Shown one piece after another: positions 8,925-16,309 of a stretch of DNA of 64,000 nucleotides. Below the pieces are notes generated by a model. That model saw only the letters and a list, made by a program, of their open reading frames with translations. It made no database searches and was not told the origin of the DNA. Each line of letters starts with the position of its first letter. Position 1 is the first letter of the stretch. Position numbers and translations under genes: made by a program. Location of the stretch: the NCBI RefSeq assembly GCF_039904985.1, contig NZ_CP157005.1:1798001-1862000 (forward strand), in the 5' to 3' direction. Source of the stretch: Methylomonas sp. AM2-LC (GTDB taxonomy: Bacteria > Pseudomonadota > Gammaproteobacteria > Methylococcales > Methylomonadaceae).

Positions 8925-10132
8925 GCGGGTAGCTCCTGATAGCGTTGAATAAGAGTCTGTAAGCGCACATCTTCTAAGCCTGCATTTTGTAAAAGTGCTA
9001 TAGCAGATTTAACGTCTGCTTGGCTACGTTGAGTAGCAAGAGCTGTTTCCAATAAAATGCGGGCATCGCGCGGTTCACGCTGTATTGACCAGTTTGCCAA
9101 GGCCAGGGGTAATGCCTGCCCGGCAGAATTTTGCAGATGGAGTAAAAAACGCGCTTCATCACCTTGATGTACCGTGTCACCCCGTAAGTGACTGGCAGCA
9201 AAGCGAGCTTTCAAGATTTGTATGTGCTCAGCTGCCTCAGGCATATGTAGGTGTTGTTCGGCTAGGGTTAAGCGCAGTAATAGGCCATCGGCGCGGATTT
9301 GCTCACTTAATAAGCTGACAACCTCTTGGTAGCGTTGTCTATCGAGTAAAAAGTCGGCATAAGTGTTAGTTAAATAGGCATTTTGCAAAGGTATTTGTCG
9401 GGCCTGTTGATAATGTTGTTCGGCAGCCTCGGTATCACCTAGGCGTTCTGCCATTTCTGCCAAAGTAACCCACGCCCATTGTTGTTCTGCGGCTGAGGAA
9501 GAGGAGGCTGATAACATTACTTTCTGTAGCTGTTGATAAGCAGTATTCAGTTGCCCACTTAAGCTTAGTGTGGAATTGATGCAAACCTGGCTGGTAAGTG
9601 GCACGGCCAGTTTTAATAAAGGCAGGCAATGATTTAATGCCTGGGTGTAGTGACCTTGCACTTCCAAAATTTGTGCTTTGGTTAACCAGGCTTGCGCTAA
9701 ACGTGGCTGTTGCGCCAATGCTTGGTTTAAATAATGAAGTGCCGCCGGGAATTCATGCCTATTTTGGTACAAAGTGGCGCGTAAAGTTAATACTTCTGCA
9801 CTGGGGTGAGCATTTTTCAGCCAAGGCGTTAACACGGCTTCGGCATAACCATAGTAGCGAGGATCGGACTCAGCTCTACCCAATTCTATATAACGTTTTA
9901 CTAATTCTAACGCCACGGCTAAATCGTTTGGTGCCGCCTTGACGCGGTCACGTAAATTTCTAACTTCTAGCCAGGCTGTGCCTCGCGCAGGCAAGCTTTC
10001 CAGTACTTGTTGCGGATTATCGGGTGTATAAGGAATAGCTTGGGCATTACTGTAGATGGTCAATGCTGCCAAAATTAGAGTGATTGTCTGCATCTGTTTT
10101 AAAAATTTACAGATAAGCTGTCTATATGTCAT
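8921..10132 (-). CDS. Secreted tetratricopeptide-repeat protein
   Basis: 403 residues. An N-terminal hydrophobic segment (about 12-32, ending SNAQA) looks like a signal peptide. It is followed by TPR-type helix pairs from about residue 70 to 300, for example PEVLTLRATLYQNRHEFPAAL-type, AQAWLTKAQILEVQGHYTQAL and EQQWAWVTLAEMAERLGDTEAA. TPR proteins are protein-binding scaffolds, here probably periplasmic. Its coupling to the HupE-like gene and the preceding DUF4331 gene suggest the three products work together at the cell surface. A 195-base gap holding a small hairpin (10221-10240) separates it from the DUF4331 gene. Confidence 0.82.
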   Translation of the reverse strand: MTYRQLICKFLKQMQTITLILAALTIYSNAQAIPYTPDNPQQVLESLPARGTAWLEVRNLRDRVKAAPNDLAVALELVKRYIELGRAESDPRYYGYAEAVLTPWLKNAHPSAEVLTLRATLYQNRHEFPAALHYLNQALAQQPRLAQAWLTKAQILEVQGHYTQALNHCLPLLKLAVPLTSQVCINSTLSLSGQLNTAYQQLQKVMLSASSSSAAEQQWAWVTLAEMAERLGDTEAAEQHYQQARQIPLQNAYLTNTYADFLLDRQRYQEVVSLLSEQIRADGLLLRLTLAEQHLHMPEAAEHIQILKARFAASHLRGDTVHQGDEARFLLHLQNSAGQALPLALANWSIQREPRDARILLETALATQRSQADVKSAIALLQNAGLEDVRLQTLIQRYQELPA

Positions 10133-10220
10133 AAGAGAGTATCCTCATCGCGTTGGGAGTGGCTGGAAACGTAATTTCTGAGTGGCGTTCAGCGAATTAT
10201 TTCGTTACTCTTCGTGTGGA

Positions 10221-10240
10221 GTGGGCAGGGTAATGCCCAC
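10221..10240. repeat. Small hairpin in the DUF4331-TPR spacer
   Basis: GTGGGCA-GGGTAA-TGCCCAC is a perfect 7-bp-arm inverted repeat. A related GTGGGCA half-site recurs near 10263. It may be an attenuating or RNA-processing structure between two genes of one transcript; there is no T tract. Confidence 0.4.
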
Positions 10241-10326
10241 GCAGTTTCATTTCATCTTCCGCGTGGGCAACCTTTGGTGTCCTTACCACTGAGCAGTTAT
10301 TTAGACCTTACTCAGTCCACAAACCA

Positions 10327-11955
10327 TTATTGCGTTGGGCAATTGACAGCCTTAGACAAATCTTTAGCATCGAAACAACCTGCTTCACCAGGATCAACGT
10401 GTCGGCTTTGTCTACCACTGTTAGCAAATGCAACATATGGGAAACTTTCCTGATAGCTGTGATCGTTAGCGTTTACACCATCGGCCAAACGATTGTTTGG
10501 AAAACTGTTGAATGCAGGATTCAATACACCAGCCACAACTTGTAAGGCAATGTCGGTAACGTCATCCGATACGCGGCGACCATTTGGGAAACCGGCACTA
10601 TCGCCAGCAATAAATCCCATACGTTTACGGTTTTCCGGGGTAGCGGCAGCAATACCAGTGTTCACTCTAAGTAAGTCAGCAACCGGGCCTTGCTGGCTGC
10701 TTGTGCAACCTGGGCAAATGGGTGCGGTATACACAACTAATGGAAGTAAATCGGTTCTAGGGGATGCTGGGATAGGAACGCCACCGCTATATAAAGCATT
10801 AACCGCTCTGGGTAATAATGGATCTAACAGATAGTTTGCAAAATTACTGTCGTGTTTTGGGTCGCTCATGCTGAAACGATCTTTATCGCCGGTGCCGATT
10901 AATAACTCATTGATCAGCGGATTACCCATACGTTGAATTTGCACATAACTATTGGCTAGTCTTGGTTTATCACCGGGTATTTCTGCATACGATTTAGTAC
11001 GCGGTCTAGAGGTTGTTGCATAGGTGCCTAGTACGGCTAAAGCTTCAGATGCCGTATGTGCTTTACCGTCTGCGGTCAACATGGCTATCGGGATTTCGAT
11101 GGCGATAGTGTTAACATTGAAGCCAGAAACATCATCCGCAGCAAAGTTTTTATTGTCGGCCGCATATTGCGCATCGCTGAACACGGCGGGAACATCAACA
11201 CCCGAAGCCCCTGTTCGATAATTAACACTGTCGAAGGTGGCTCCCAAGTCTATGTAAAACGGATCGTCCACGGTGCCGGAAAATACCCGCACACCATTTC
11301 CCAAATTGTATACACCTTGAGCAGCCAAGCTTTTATAATCGGGCATTGTACGTGGGCCTACATTAGAGGGTACTGCATAGAGCGCATGCTGTTGGCTTAA
11401 ATCGATTACTTTGCGATTTGCCCCTTTACCCTTAATCATGGTTACAGTATAACTTTGTCTAACGCCTAAACCTTCTGATCCAGATCCGTCTAAGGCGGTA
11501 ATAGCTGGTGGCGCAAGTAAACTGCCGGTAGGATATTTATCTTGATTAGGTCCGTTGCTAGGCACATAACCACCATTACCAACACCCACCATACTGGTAA
11601 AAACAGAGGGTAAACGATTTTCGGTTTTGAAACGGAATTGCAAGGTGATATCTTCTTCAGCATCAAAATTGTTGTCTACTTTCATTTCATAGAGTATTTC
11701 TGGATCGAAAGGAAAATAGTTTGGACCGTTGCTGGGTTCCAGCAGTGGGTCCACGTTTAAAATCATGGTCAACTTGTTAGGATCGTCATAACTAACAAAA
11801 GCATACCAGTCGGTAATATCCGCTTTAGTATCCAAGGCTGTTAATGGCGCTTCGCGGTGATTGGCTGCTAATGCCGATTGAATTCCGGCAGGCAAAAGTA
11901 ATAAGCCGAAAACGGCTGGCAGTAAAGGTTTTTTGTAACGCTTAAAAAAGTTCAT
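10327..11955 (-). CDS. DUF4331 domain-containing exported protein
   Basis: 542 residues. A signal peptide (about 1-30, ending SALAA) is followed at once by the family hallmark NHREAP and TDWYAFVS. The downstream segment GFNVNTIAIEIPIAMLT and the long loop-rich C-terminal half also fit DUF4331. The function of the family is unknown; members are exported and often co-occur with TPR and HupE-type proteins and ECF sigma factors. A candidate ECF promoter (12010-12039) lies about 55 bases upstream of the ATG, matching those before the sigma factor and the PEP-CTERM-like gene. A CxxC-like CPGC motif and other paired cysteines (near residues 414-418 and the C-terminus) suggest disulfides. Confidence 0.9.
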   Translation of the reverse strand: MNFFKRYKKPLLPAVFGLLLLPAGIQSALAANHREAPLTALDTKADITDWYAFVSYDDPNKLTMILNVDPLLEPSNGPNYFPFDPEILYEMKVDNNFDAEEDITLQFRFKTENRLPSVFTSMVGVGNGGYVPSNGPNQDKYPTGSLLAPPAITALDGSGSEGLGVRQSYTVTMIKGKGANRKVIDLSQQHALYAVPSNVGPRTMPDYKSLAAQGVYNLGNGVRVFSGTVDDPFYIDLGATFDSVNYRTGASGVDVPAVFSDAQYAADNKNFAADDVSGFNVNTIAIEIPIAMLTADGKAHTASEALAVLGTYATTSRPRTKSYAEIPGDKPRLANSYVQIQRMGNPLINELLIGTGDKDRFSMSDPKHDSNFANYLLDPLLPRAVNALYSGGVPIPASPRTDLLPLVVYTAPICPGCTSSQQGPVADLLRVNTGIAAATPENRKRMGFIAGDSAGFPNGRRVSDDVTDIALQVVAGVLNPAFNSFPNNRLADGVNANDHSYQESFPYVAFANSGRQSRHVDPGEAGCFDAKDLSKAVNCPTQ

Positions 11956-12009
11956 GATCTCAATTCCTCTATAAATTTTAAATGGCTGCCGTTAGCGACA
12001 GTCAGTATT

Positions 12010-12039
12010 AATACGTAAGCAAAGTAAAGATGGATGCAG
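12010..12039 (-). promoter_or_regulatory. Candidate ECF-sigma promoter of the DUF4331 gene
   Basis: Read on the - strand: CTGCATCCA, then 15 bases, then CGTATT. It has the same CATCCA-N15-CGTAT architecture as two other sites in this cluster (12881-12910 and 13032-13058) and points at the DUF4331 start 55 bases away. Confidence 0.75.
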
Positions 12040-12058
12040 TTAATTAAAAAATTTGTTT

Positions 12059-12733
12059 TCAGGCGAATAAGGCTGTAGGTTTAGTCGCTTGATATTTTCT
12101 GACGGCAAACAATAGACATAAGCCAGTAGCCATTAATAGTTCGCCAGGTGCTTCCGGTACGGAGCTGACTGCTGCATTTTCGGCATTCAAAAAATGCAGA
12201 CTCCATTCTGAAGTTAAGTTTTGTGATGCCAGTAAATTACCATGGTTGTCAAAACGTTGTATGCCATCACAAAAGACACCGTTAGAGCAGCCAAATGCCG
12301 CAGTAAAATTAGGATCATTTCTAAAAAAACCATCTGTCAGTTTATCGCTAGCTGATAAGTTGTCGTATTGGGTTAAAGTCGCTAGATAATGACCGGGGTT
12401 AAGGAATAGGGAGAAAAAGCTATCATTCTCACTGTAGTTATAAACAGTACCATTTGAGGATAACGAGCCACCTAAACCACTACTGCTACCATCGGCATCT
12501 TCAAATACTTGGTTTCCATTGCTATCCCATAAAGTCAATACCGTGTCAAAACCACCCTGCAACGAGGAAGAGGTGAAAACGGTTAAGTTGTCCGGGGAGT
12601 TAATGGTTAGATTAAAGCTCATGACATCGTTGTCATGTTGGAAATTTCCTTTAAAATCAAAGTCAGAAGCTACAGCGCTGTTGGCTAGTGCCCAGGAGCA
12701 GCTTAATAATAGAAAGCCTAGTTTTTTTTTCAT
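12059..12733 (-). CDS. DVUA0089-like secreted protein with PEP-CTERM-type tail
   Basis: 224 residues. It has a signal peptide (about 1-22, ending AVAS) and a beta-rich middle with FDFKGNFQHDNDVMSFNLT, FDTVLTLWDSNGN and LNPGHYLATLTQYDN, characteristic of the DVUA0089 family. The C-terminus has VPEAPGELLMATGLCLLFAVRK, that is a PEP-like box, one membrane helix and a basic end, as in PEP-CTERM/exosortase substrates. The motif is VPEAP and not the usual VPEPS, so it is a near-match. It is expected to be sorted to the envelope or exported. A candidate ECF promoter is centred about 160 bases upstream of the start. Confidence 0.8.
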   Translation of the reverse strand: MKKKLGFLLLSCSWALANSAVASDFDFKGNFQHDNDVMSFNLTINSPDNLTVFTSSSLQGGFDTVLTLWDSNGNQVFEDADGSSSGLGGSLSSNGTVYNYSENDSFFSLFLNPGHYLATLTQYDNLSASDKLTDGFFRNDPNFTAAFGCSNGVFCDGIQRFDNHGNLLASQNLTSEWSLHFLNAENAAVSSVPEAPGELLMATGLCLLFAVRKYQATKPTALFA

Positions 12734-12880
12734 AATGGAACCTCATAATTAAGAATTTACGTATTTGCAAGTGCTAGTAACTGTTATGCAACAGTTTTCA
12801 TTGCTTAAAACCTCGATTAGCCACTGTGTTTCTCTAAGCTAGTATCATGTTTTAAACTTTGAATTCGGCCAGCAATAACC

Positions 12881-12910
12881 AATACGCAAAAGAAAACTTT
12901 TTGGATGCAG
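12881..12910 (-). promoter_or_regulatory. Candidate ECF-sigma promoter of the PEP-CTERM-like gene
   Basis: Read on the - strand: CTGCATCCA, 15 bases, CGTATT, identical at both conserved blocks to the DUF4331 site. It implies a 5' leader of roughly 140 bases before the start at 12733. Confidence 0.7.
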
Positions 12911-13031
12911 TACAAATAAAATAAGAGGGATTAATTGGCGTAGATAGGGTGGTATAGGTTAGAAAAAAATGTTGTGATAGGCTATGGGCGCTTTCAGAGC
13001 AAAATTGGAATAAAATAGTTTGATATTTTTT

Positions 13032-13058
13032 CATCCAAAATTACGTCAGTAACGTATG
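13032..13058 (+). promoter_or_regulatory. Candidate autoregulatory ECF-sigma promoter
   Basis: CATCCA (13032-13037), 15 bases, CGTATG (13053-13058), only 22 bases before the sigma factor ATG. It matches the other two sites in both blocks and in spacing, as expected of an autoregulated ECF operon. Confidence 0.72.
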
Positions 13059-13080
13059 CTAATAACAGGGTAATAAATCA

Positions 13081-13722
13081 ATGATTGCTGATCACATGCA
13101 AAATACCGCTGAATTGAGGATGGGAACGGAAGGGCCACCCGGTGATCAGGCATTAGCAAGTGAGAAACTATGCCAAGATTATATAGTCAGGGTAATAGAT
13201 AGTGATCAAGTTGCACTTGGTTTACTGTATGACCATTTAGTGGACTATGTGTATGGTTTGGTCTTGCGTATTACTAAACAAGTACCGTTGGCCGAAGAAG
13301 TGGTGCAAGATACTTTTTGGCAGGTATGGCGACAAGCACCCCGCTATAGCCCTGAACGGGGTTCGGTAAAAGCCTGGGTAATGACCATAGCCCGCAGCAG
13401 AGCTTTAGATGCCCTGCGTAAAATTGAAAGCGATGAAATAGAGCTTGATGAGGAAACTTTGCAATTAATTGCCGCATCTGATGCAGATGAGCCGCCGAAT
13501 ATATTGGTAGCGGTACAGCAAAGCCAGCAGTTGCAATCAGCATTAGCCGATTTGGAACCTGTACCCAGGCATTTGCTGTCGTTGTCTTTTTTTCGCGGCT
13601 TAAGTCACGATGAAATAGCCGTCTGCAGCGGATTGCCATTGGGTACCGTTAAATCGCATATACGCCGTGGATTGCAGTTATTACAGCAAAACTTGGCAAC
13701 CCAGTTGACTGAAACCTTTTAA
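13081..13722 (+). CDS. ECF-type RNA polymerase sigma factor
   Basis: 213 residues. Region 2 (about 35-105) contains LYDHLVDYVYGLVLRIT, AEEVVQDTFWQVWR and GSVKAWVMTIARSRALDALR. Region 4 (about 145-205) contains RHLLSLSFFRGLSHDEIAVCSGLPLGTVKSHIRRGL, the -35-binding helix-turn-helix. There is no region 1 or 3, so it is group IV. The very next gene is a ChrR-type cupin anti-sigma factor, which places it with the RpoE/SigK-like sigma factors that respond to singlet oxygen, peroxides or similar stress. Likely targets, judged by the shared promoter motif, are its own operon, the DUF4331 gene set and the PEP-CTERM-like gene. Confidence 0.93.
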   Translation: MIADHMQNTAELRMGTEGPPGDQALASEKLCQDYIVRVIDSDQVALGLLYDHLVDYVYGLVLRITKQVPLAEEVVQDTFWQVWRQAPRYSPERGSVKAWVMTIARSRALDALRKIESDEIELDEETLQLIAASDADEPPNILVAVQQSQQLQSALADLEPVPRHLLSLSFFRGLSHDEIAVCSGLPLGTVKSHIRRGLQLLQQNLATQLTETF

Positions 13723-13743
13723 TTGATAAACACGAGTAAGTCC

Positions 13744-14553
13744 ATGACAGTATCAACACAGTCCGAGCAAGAAGCGCTTAATCGACTCATTATTGAGAAA
13801 ATTGCACCGATAGCCGTTAAACCTGAACGCAAACAAAGCATGCGTCTCAATCTGCTCAATCTGACAGAGGCTAGTGTTGCCAGACAAGCGGCATTTTTAA
13901 CGTTACGTGGTAAAGATGGCTCGTGGAAAAATCTTATGAATGGTATCCGCGTTAAGTCACTTTGGAACGGTCCTGAAGGTAACTCGGTTTTGATAAAGTT
14001 TGCACCCGGTTCCAGTCTGTTGCCTCACCGTCATCATTGGTTGGAAGAAGGTATTGTATTGCAGGGTGAATTGCAATTGGGTGATACCACTTTAGGTCCA
14101 TTGGATTATCATGTCAGTCCACCGGGTAGCAGACATGCCGCAATTAAGTCTACTAGTGGCGCGTTGGCGTATCTGCGTGGCACTTCGTTGGGCGATACGG
14201 CAAATGTATTGCGTGAACTGGTGGGCGGCGTATTGCCCGGCACTGATTTATCGCAAAGTATTTCTGCTTATGCTAACCAAGATTGGCAACCGGTAGTGGA
14301 AGGCATACAAAAAAAAGTTTTATGGAACGATGGCATCAGGGAGTCTGGTTTTTACCGTTTGCAAGCCGGTGCAAAGTTTATTAGCCATGCGCATCCACTG
14401 GAGGAAGAGTGTTTAGTGGTGCAAGGTGAAGTGTTTCTGGACGACAGTCTGTTGTGTAGTGGCGATTATCAATTAGCGCCGCAGGGTACGCAACACGATG
14501 AGGTATATACAGATGTAGGTGCGCTATTATTTGTACGAAGTGCAGTTAATTAA
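13744..14553 (+). CDS. ChrR-like double-cupin anti-sigma factor
   Basis: 269 residues from ATG 13744. A TTG at 13723, directly after the sigma stop codon, is in frame, but the ATG has GAGTAAG close upstream. An N-terminal helical domain (about 1-70) is expected to bind the sigma factor. Two cupin domains follow: the first with HRHHWLEEGIVLQGEL and a later GSRH, the second with SHAHPLEEECLVVQGEV and GTQHDE. The His and Glu residues are typical cupin metal ligands. In Rhodobacter ChrR the zinc-binding N-terminal part holds the sigma factor and the cupin senses the stress; I do not see the full ChrR zinc HxxxCxxC signature in the N-terminal domain here. It forms an operon with the sigma gene. 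Confidence 0.85.
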   Translation: MTVSTQSEQEALNRLIIEKIAPIAVKPERKQSMRLNLLNLTEASVARQAAFLTLRGKDGSWKNLMNGIRVKSLWNGPEGNSVLIKFAPGSSLLPHRHHWLEEGIVLQGELQLGDTTLGPLDYHVSPPGSRHAAIKSTSGALAYLRGTSLGDTANVLRELVGGVLPGTDLSQSISAYANQDWQPVVEGIQKKVLWNDGIRESGFYRLQAGAKFISHAHPLEEECLVVQGEVFLDDSLLCSGDYQLAPQGTQHDEVYTDVGALLFVRSAVN

Positions 14554-14660
14554 AAGTCAAATAGCAGTCCTCGTTGTTAGCTGATTTCGGGATGTTAGTT
14601 TTTTGACGCTGGTTTTTCTTATATTTCCAGCTTATTGTTAATATTTATACATATAGAATA

Positions 14661-14676
14661 TGGCATAGTTAATGCT
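14661..14676 (+). promoter_or_regulatory. Candidate sigma-54 promoter of flgB
   Basis: TGGCATAGTTAATGCT has the GG-N10-GC spacing (14662-14663 and 14674-14675) of a sigma-54 promoter. It lies 35 bases before the flgB ATG, and flgB operons in many gammaproteobacteria use sigma-54. No activator site was identified. Confidence 0.55.
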
Positions 14677-14710
14677 TTTAGATGGTTTTAAGCATCAATA
14701 GTTGTTAATT

Positions 14711-15115
14711 ATGGCATTCAATTCACTCTCTATCGAAAATGTATTGAGCACTGGCCCACAAATGCTCATGCTACGTGAAAAGCATATGCAAGTTTTGGCT
14801 TCGAATTTAGCCAATGCAGACACGCCAGACTACAAAGCGCGTGACTTGGATTTCAAACAAGTGTTTCAACAACTTTTAGGTAACAATGCTGTGGGGTTAA
14901 AGCAAACTCAGCAAAGTCATTTGGCCGATAATAATCCCTTATTTGGGGCCGAACTACGCTTTCGTATTCCTCAGCAATCTTCCCTGGATGGTAATACCGT
15001 GGAAGGCCATATCGAGCAAGCAAAATATGCCGAAGCCATGGTTAAATATCAAAACACTTTACAATCACTTTCGGGCGACTTTAAAGATTTGATGTCGTCA
15101 TTAAAGGGGCAATAG
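14711..15115 (+). CDS. flgB: Flagellar basal-body rod protein FlgB (orphan)
   Basis: 134 residues, the normal size for FlgB. The N-terminal rod signature NLANADTPDYKARDLDF (about residues 30-47) and the C-terminal YAEAMVKYQNTLQSLSGDF helix are intact. FlgB is a proximal rod subunit connecting the MS ring to the rod. ATG 14711 is preferred to the in-frame TTG 14702 because family members begin close to the FNSLSIENVL segment. It is unusual that no flgC follows: the next 540 bases hold no flagellar gene, although flgB normally heads flgBCDEFGHIJ. A sigma-54-like promoter is kept upstream. It may be a second copy left by rearrangement or a reassigned gene. Confidence 0.9.
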   Translation: MAFNSLSIENVLSTGPQMLMLREKHMQVLASNLANADTPDYKARDLDFKQVFQQLLGNNAVGLKQTQQSHLADNNPLFGAELRFRIPQQSSLDGNTVEGHIEQAKYAEAMVKYQNTLQSLSGDFKDLMSSLKGQ

Positions 15116-15655
15116 GGGAGAGCGCTAGCCTGTTATTTTGCACTAAGATTTAGGGTAGGGGGCTCCTTTGGAGTCGCGTGAGTACAAAACGCAGTTTTCT
15201 TATACAACAGGGTATTGATGCGGTGTATTTAGCTGAGGTTTCTTGCGAATTAAAGATACGTAAATGCTTCATGTTTTAAAGTCTAGATTCTATCTGACGA
15301 TTTTGTAAATTGTTTTGAACCAGATCAGACATTGAAAGGCAAGGTCCGGCCAAAACCTGACATTGGCGACTGGCTGCTTTATGGCAATGAATATGTTCGA
15401 CAATTTGCCCTTATGACAAGGATCGTCATGCATAACGACCATCCAGGGACCTTCACCTATTTTCAGTGAACGGATGCTTATGACTTAAATACAGTCAAAC
15501 CGAAACTAGCTTAATAGGATTGGCCGCATTTTTTCGTTACCCAACATTTCTACGCCTATTGATGACTGGCAAAAATGGATTGTCAATTTACTCCCGACTC
15601 CGGTTTGCGGCTTCTCTGTATTCAGTGTATGTTAAAAAAAATAGTTGGAGACAAT
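15116..15655. other. Gene-free stretch after orphan flgB
   Basis: 540 bases where flgC would be expected. No FlgC-like sequence is seen in any frame, and no RNA gene. The next gene's ribosome-binding site (TTGGAG) lies at the right end. Confidence 0.5.
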
Positions 15656-16033
15656 ATGCGCCCTTTAAAATCCTTGCTTGCACTGGCTTTGTTGTTGCCG
15701 CCACCGTGTGTTATGCCAAATGATCTTGAGTTTCTGCTTAAAACCACTCCCCTACAACGCGCGACCGTGCAAACCCGCTTTATGCAGGAAAAACTGGACC
15801 TTACTCCAGAAGCAACCAACAAAATTAACGGCATTAACCTTGCCTATGCGGAAAAAGTAGAACCTATCCTAAAAGGCTCCAGTATGCTGCTGTTTAAAAT
15901 TCAGGATATCAAAGCAATTCTGCAACAAAAAGACGAGATACTGCGCGGCACTTTATCTCCGCAGCAATATGAGCGCTACAGAGAGTCGAAAGACGAAATA
16001 ATCAACGCGATGCGTCACGACTTAGAAAAGTAA
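15656..16033 (+). CDS. Small exported protein, possibly Spy/LTxxQ-like
   Basis: 125 residues from ATG 15656, chosen because TTGGAG sits seven bases upstream and the product then begins with a signal peptide (MRPLKSLLALALLLPPPCVMP). An in-frame upstream start would lack these features. The mature part is helical and charged, with KLDLTPEATNKINGINLAYAEKVEP and a later LSPQQYERYRESKDEI. The paired LTPE and LSPQQ helices with spaced charged residues recall the periplasmic Spy/CpxP-type chaperone fold (LTxxQ), but the match is weak. The function is unknown. Confidence 0.65.
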   Translation: MRPLKSLLALALLLPPPCVMPNDLEFLLKTTPLQRATVQTRFMQEKLDLTPEATNKINGINLAYAEKVEPILKGSSMLLFKIQDIKAILQQKDEILRGTLSPQQYERYRESKDEIINAMRHDLEK

Positions 16034-16248
16034 GCAGAGGAGATTCACTTGACTCTCCAAGCCGTATTAACGATAAACTGCAGCCCCGATGGCAACATCT
16101 TTTCATTGCCCAATATTTTGTGTGAATTGATGTCGAGCACGAACAATATGTGTCTGACCTATAGGACAATTTCTTGTTCGGTACATAATGCCGGTCGGGG
16201 TTTGCAACCCCGTCACGCATTACGTCCTACGGCCCTTCATAAACAGGC

Positions 16249-16292
16249 AAAAAAAAGCCTGCCGCGACTAAGAGTAAGAGTCGCGGCAGGCT
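16249..16292 (-). terminator. Rho-independent terminator of the lectin operon
   Basis: Arms AGCCTGCCGCGACT (16256-16269) and AGTCGCGGCAGGCT (16279-16292) form a perfect 14-bp GC-rich stem with a 9-base loop. On the - strand it is followed by a run of eight T. It starts 18 bases past the lectin stop codon. Confidence 0.93.
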
Positions 16293-16309
16293 CGGTTCAG
16301 TGAAATAGA

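Larger units (their letters stand above)
12734..13080. promoter_or_regulatory. Divergent control region of the ECF cluster
   Basis: 347 bases between the PEP-CTERM-like gene (-) and the sigma factor gene (+). It carries two of the three CATCCA-N15-CGTAT promoters, one on each strand and each pointing to its gene. A 60-residue open frame on the - strand here is not supported as a gene because it runs through the promoter motif. Confidence 0.7.

Noticed and set aside
12852..13034. 60-residue - strand frame in the ECF control region
   Set aside because: It overlaps the promoter motif at 12881-12910 and has no recognisable product.
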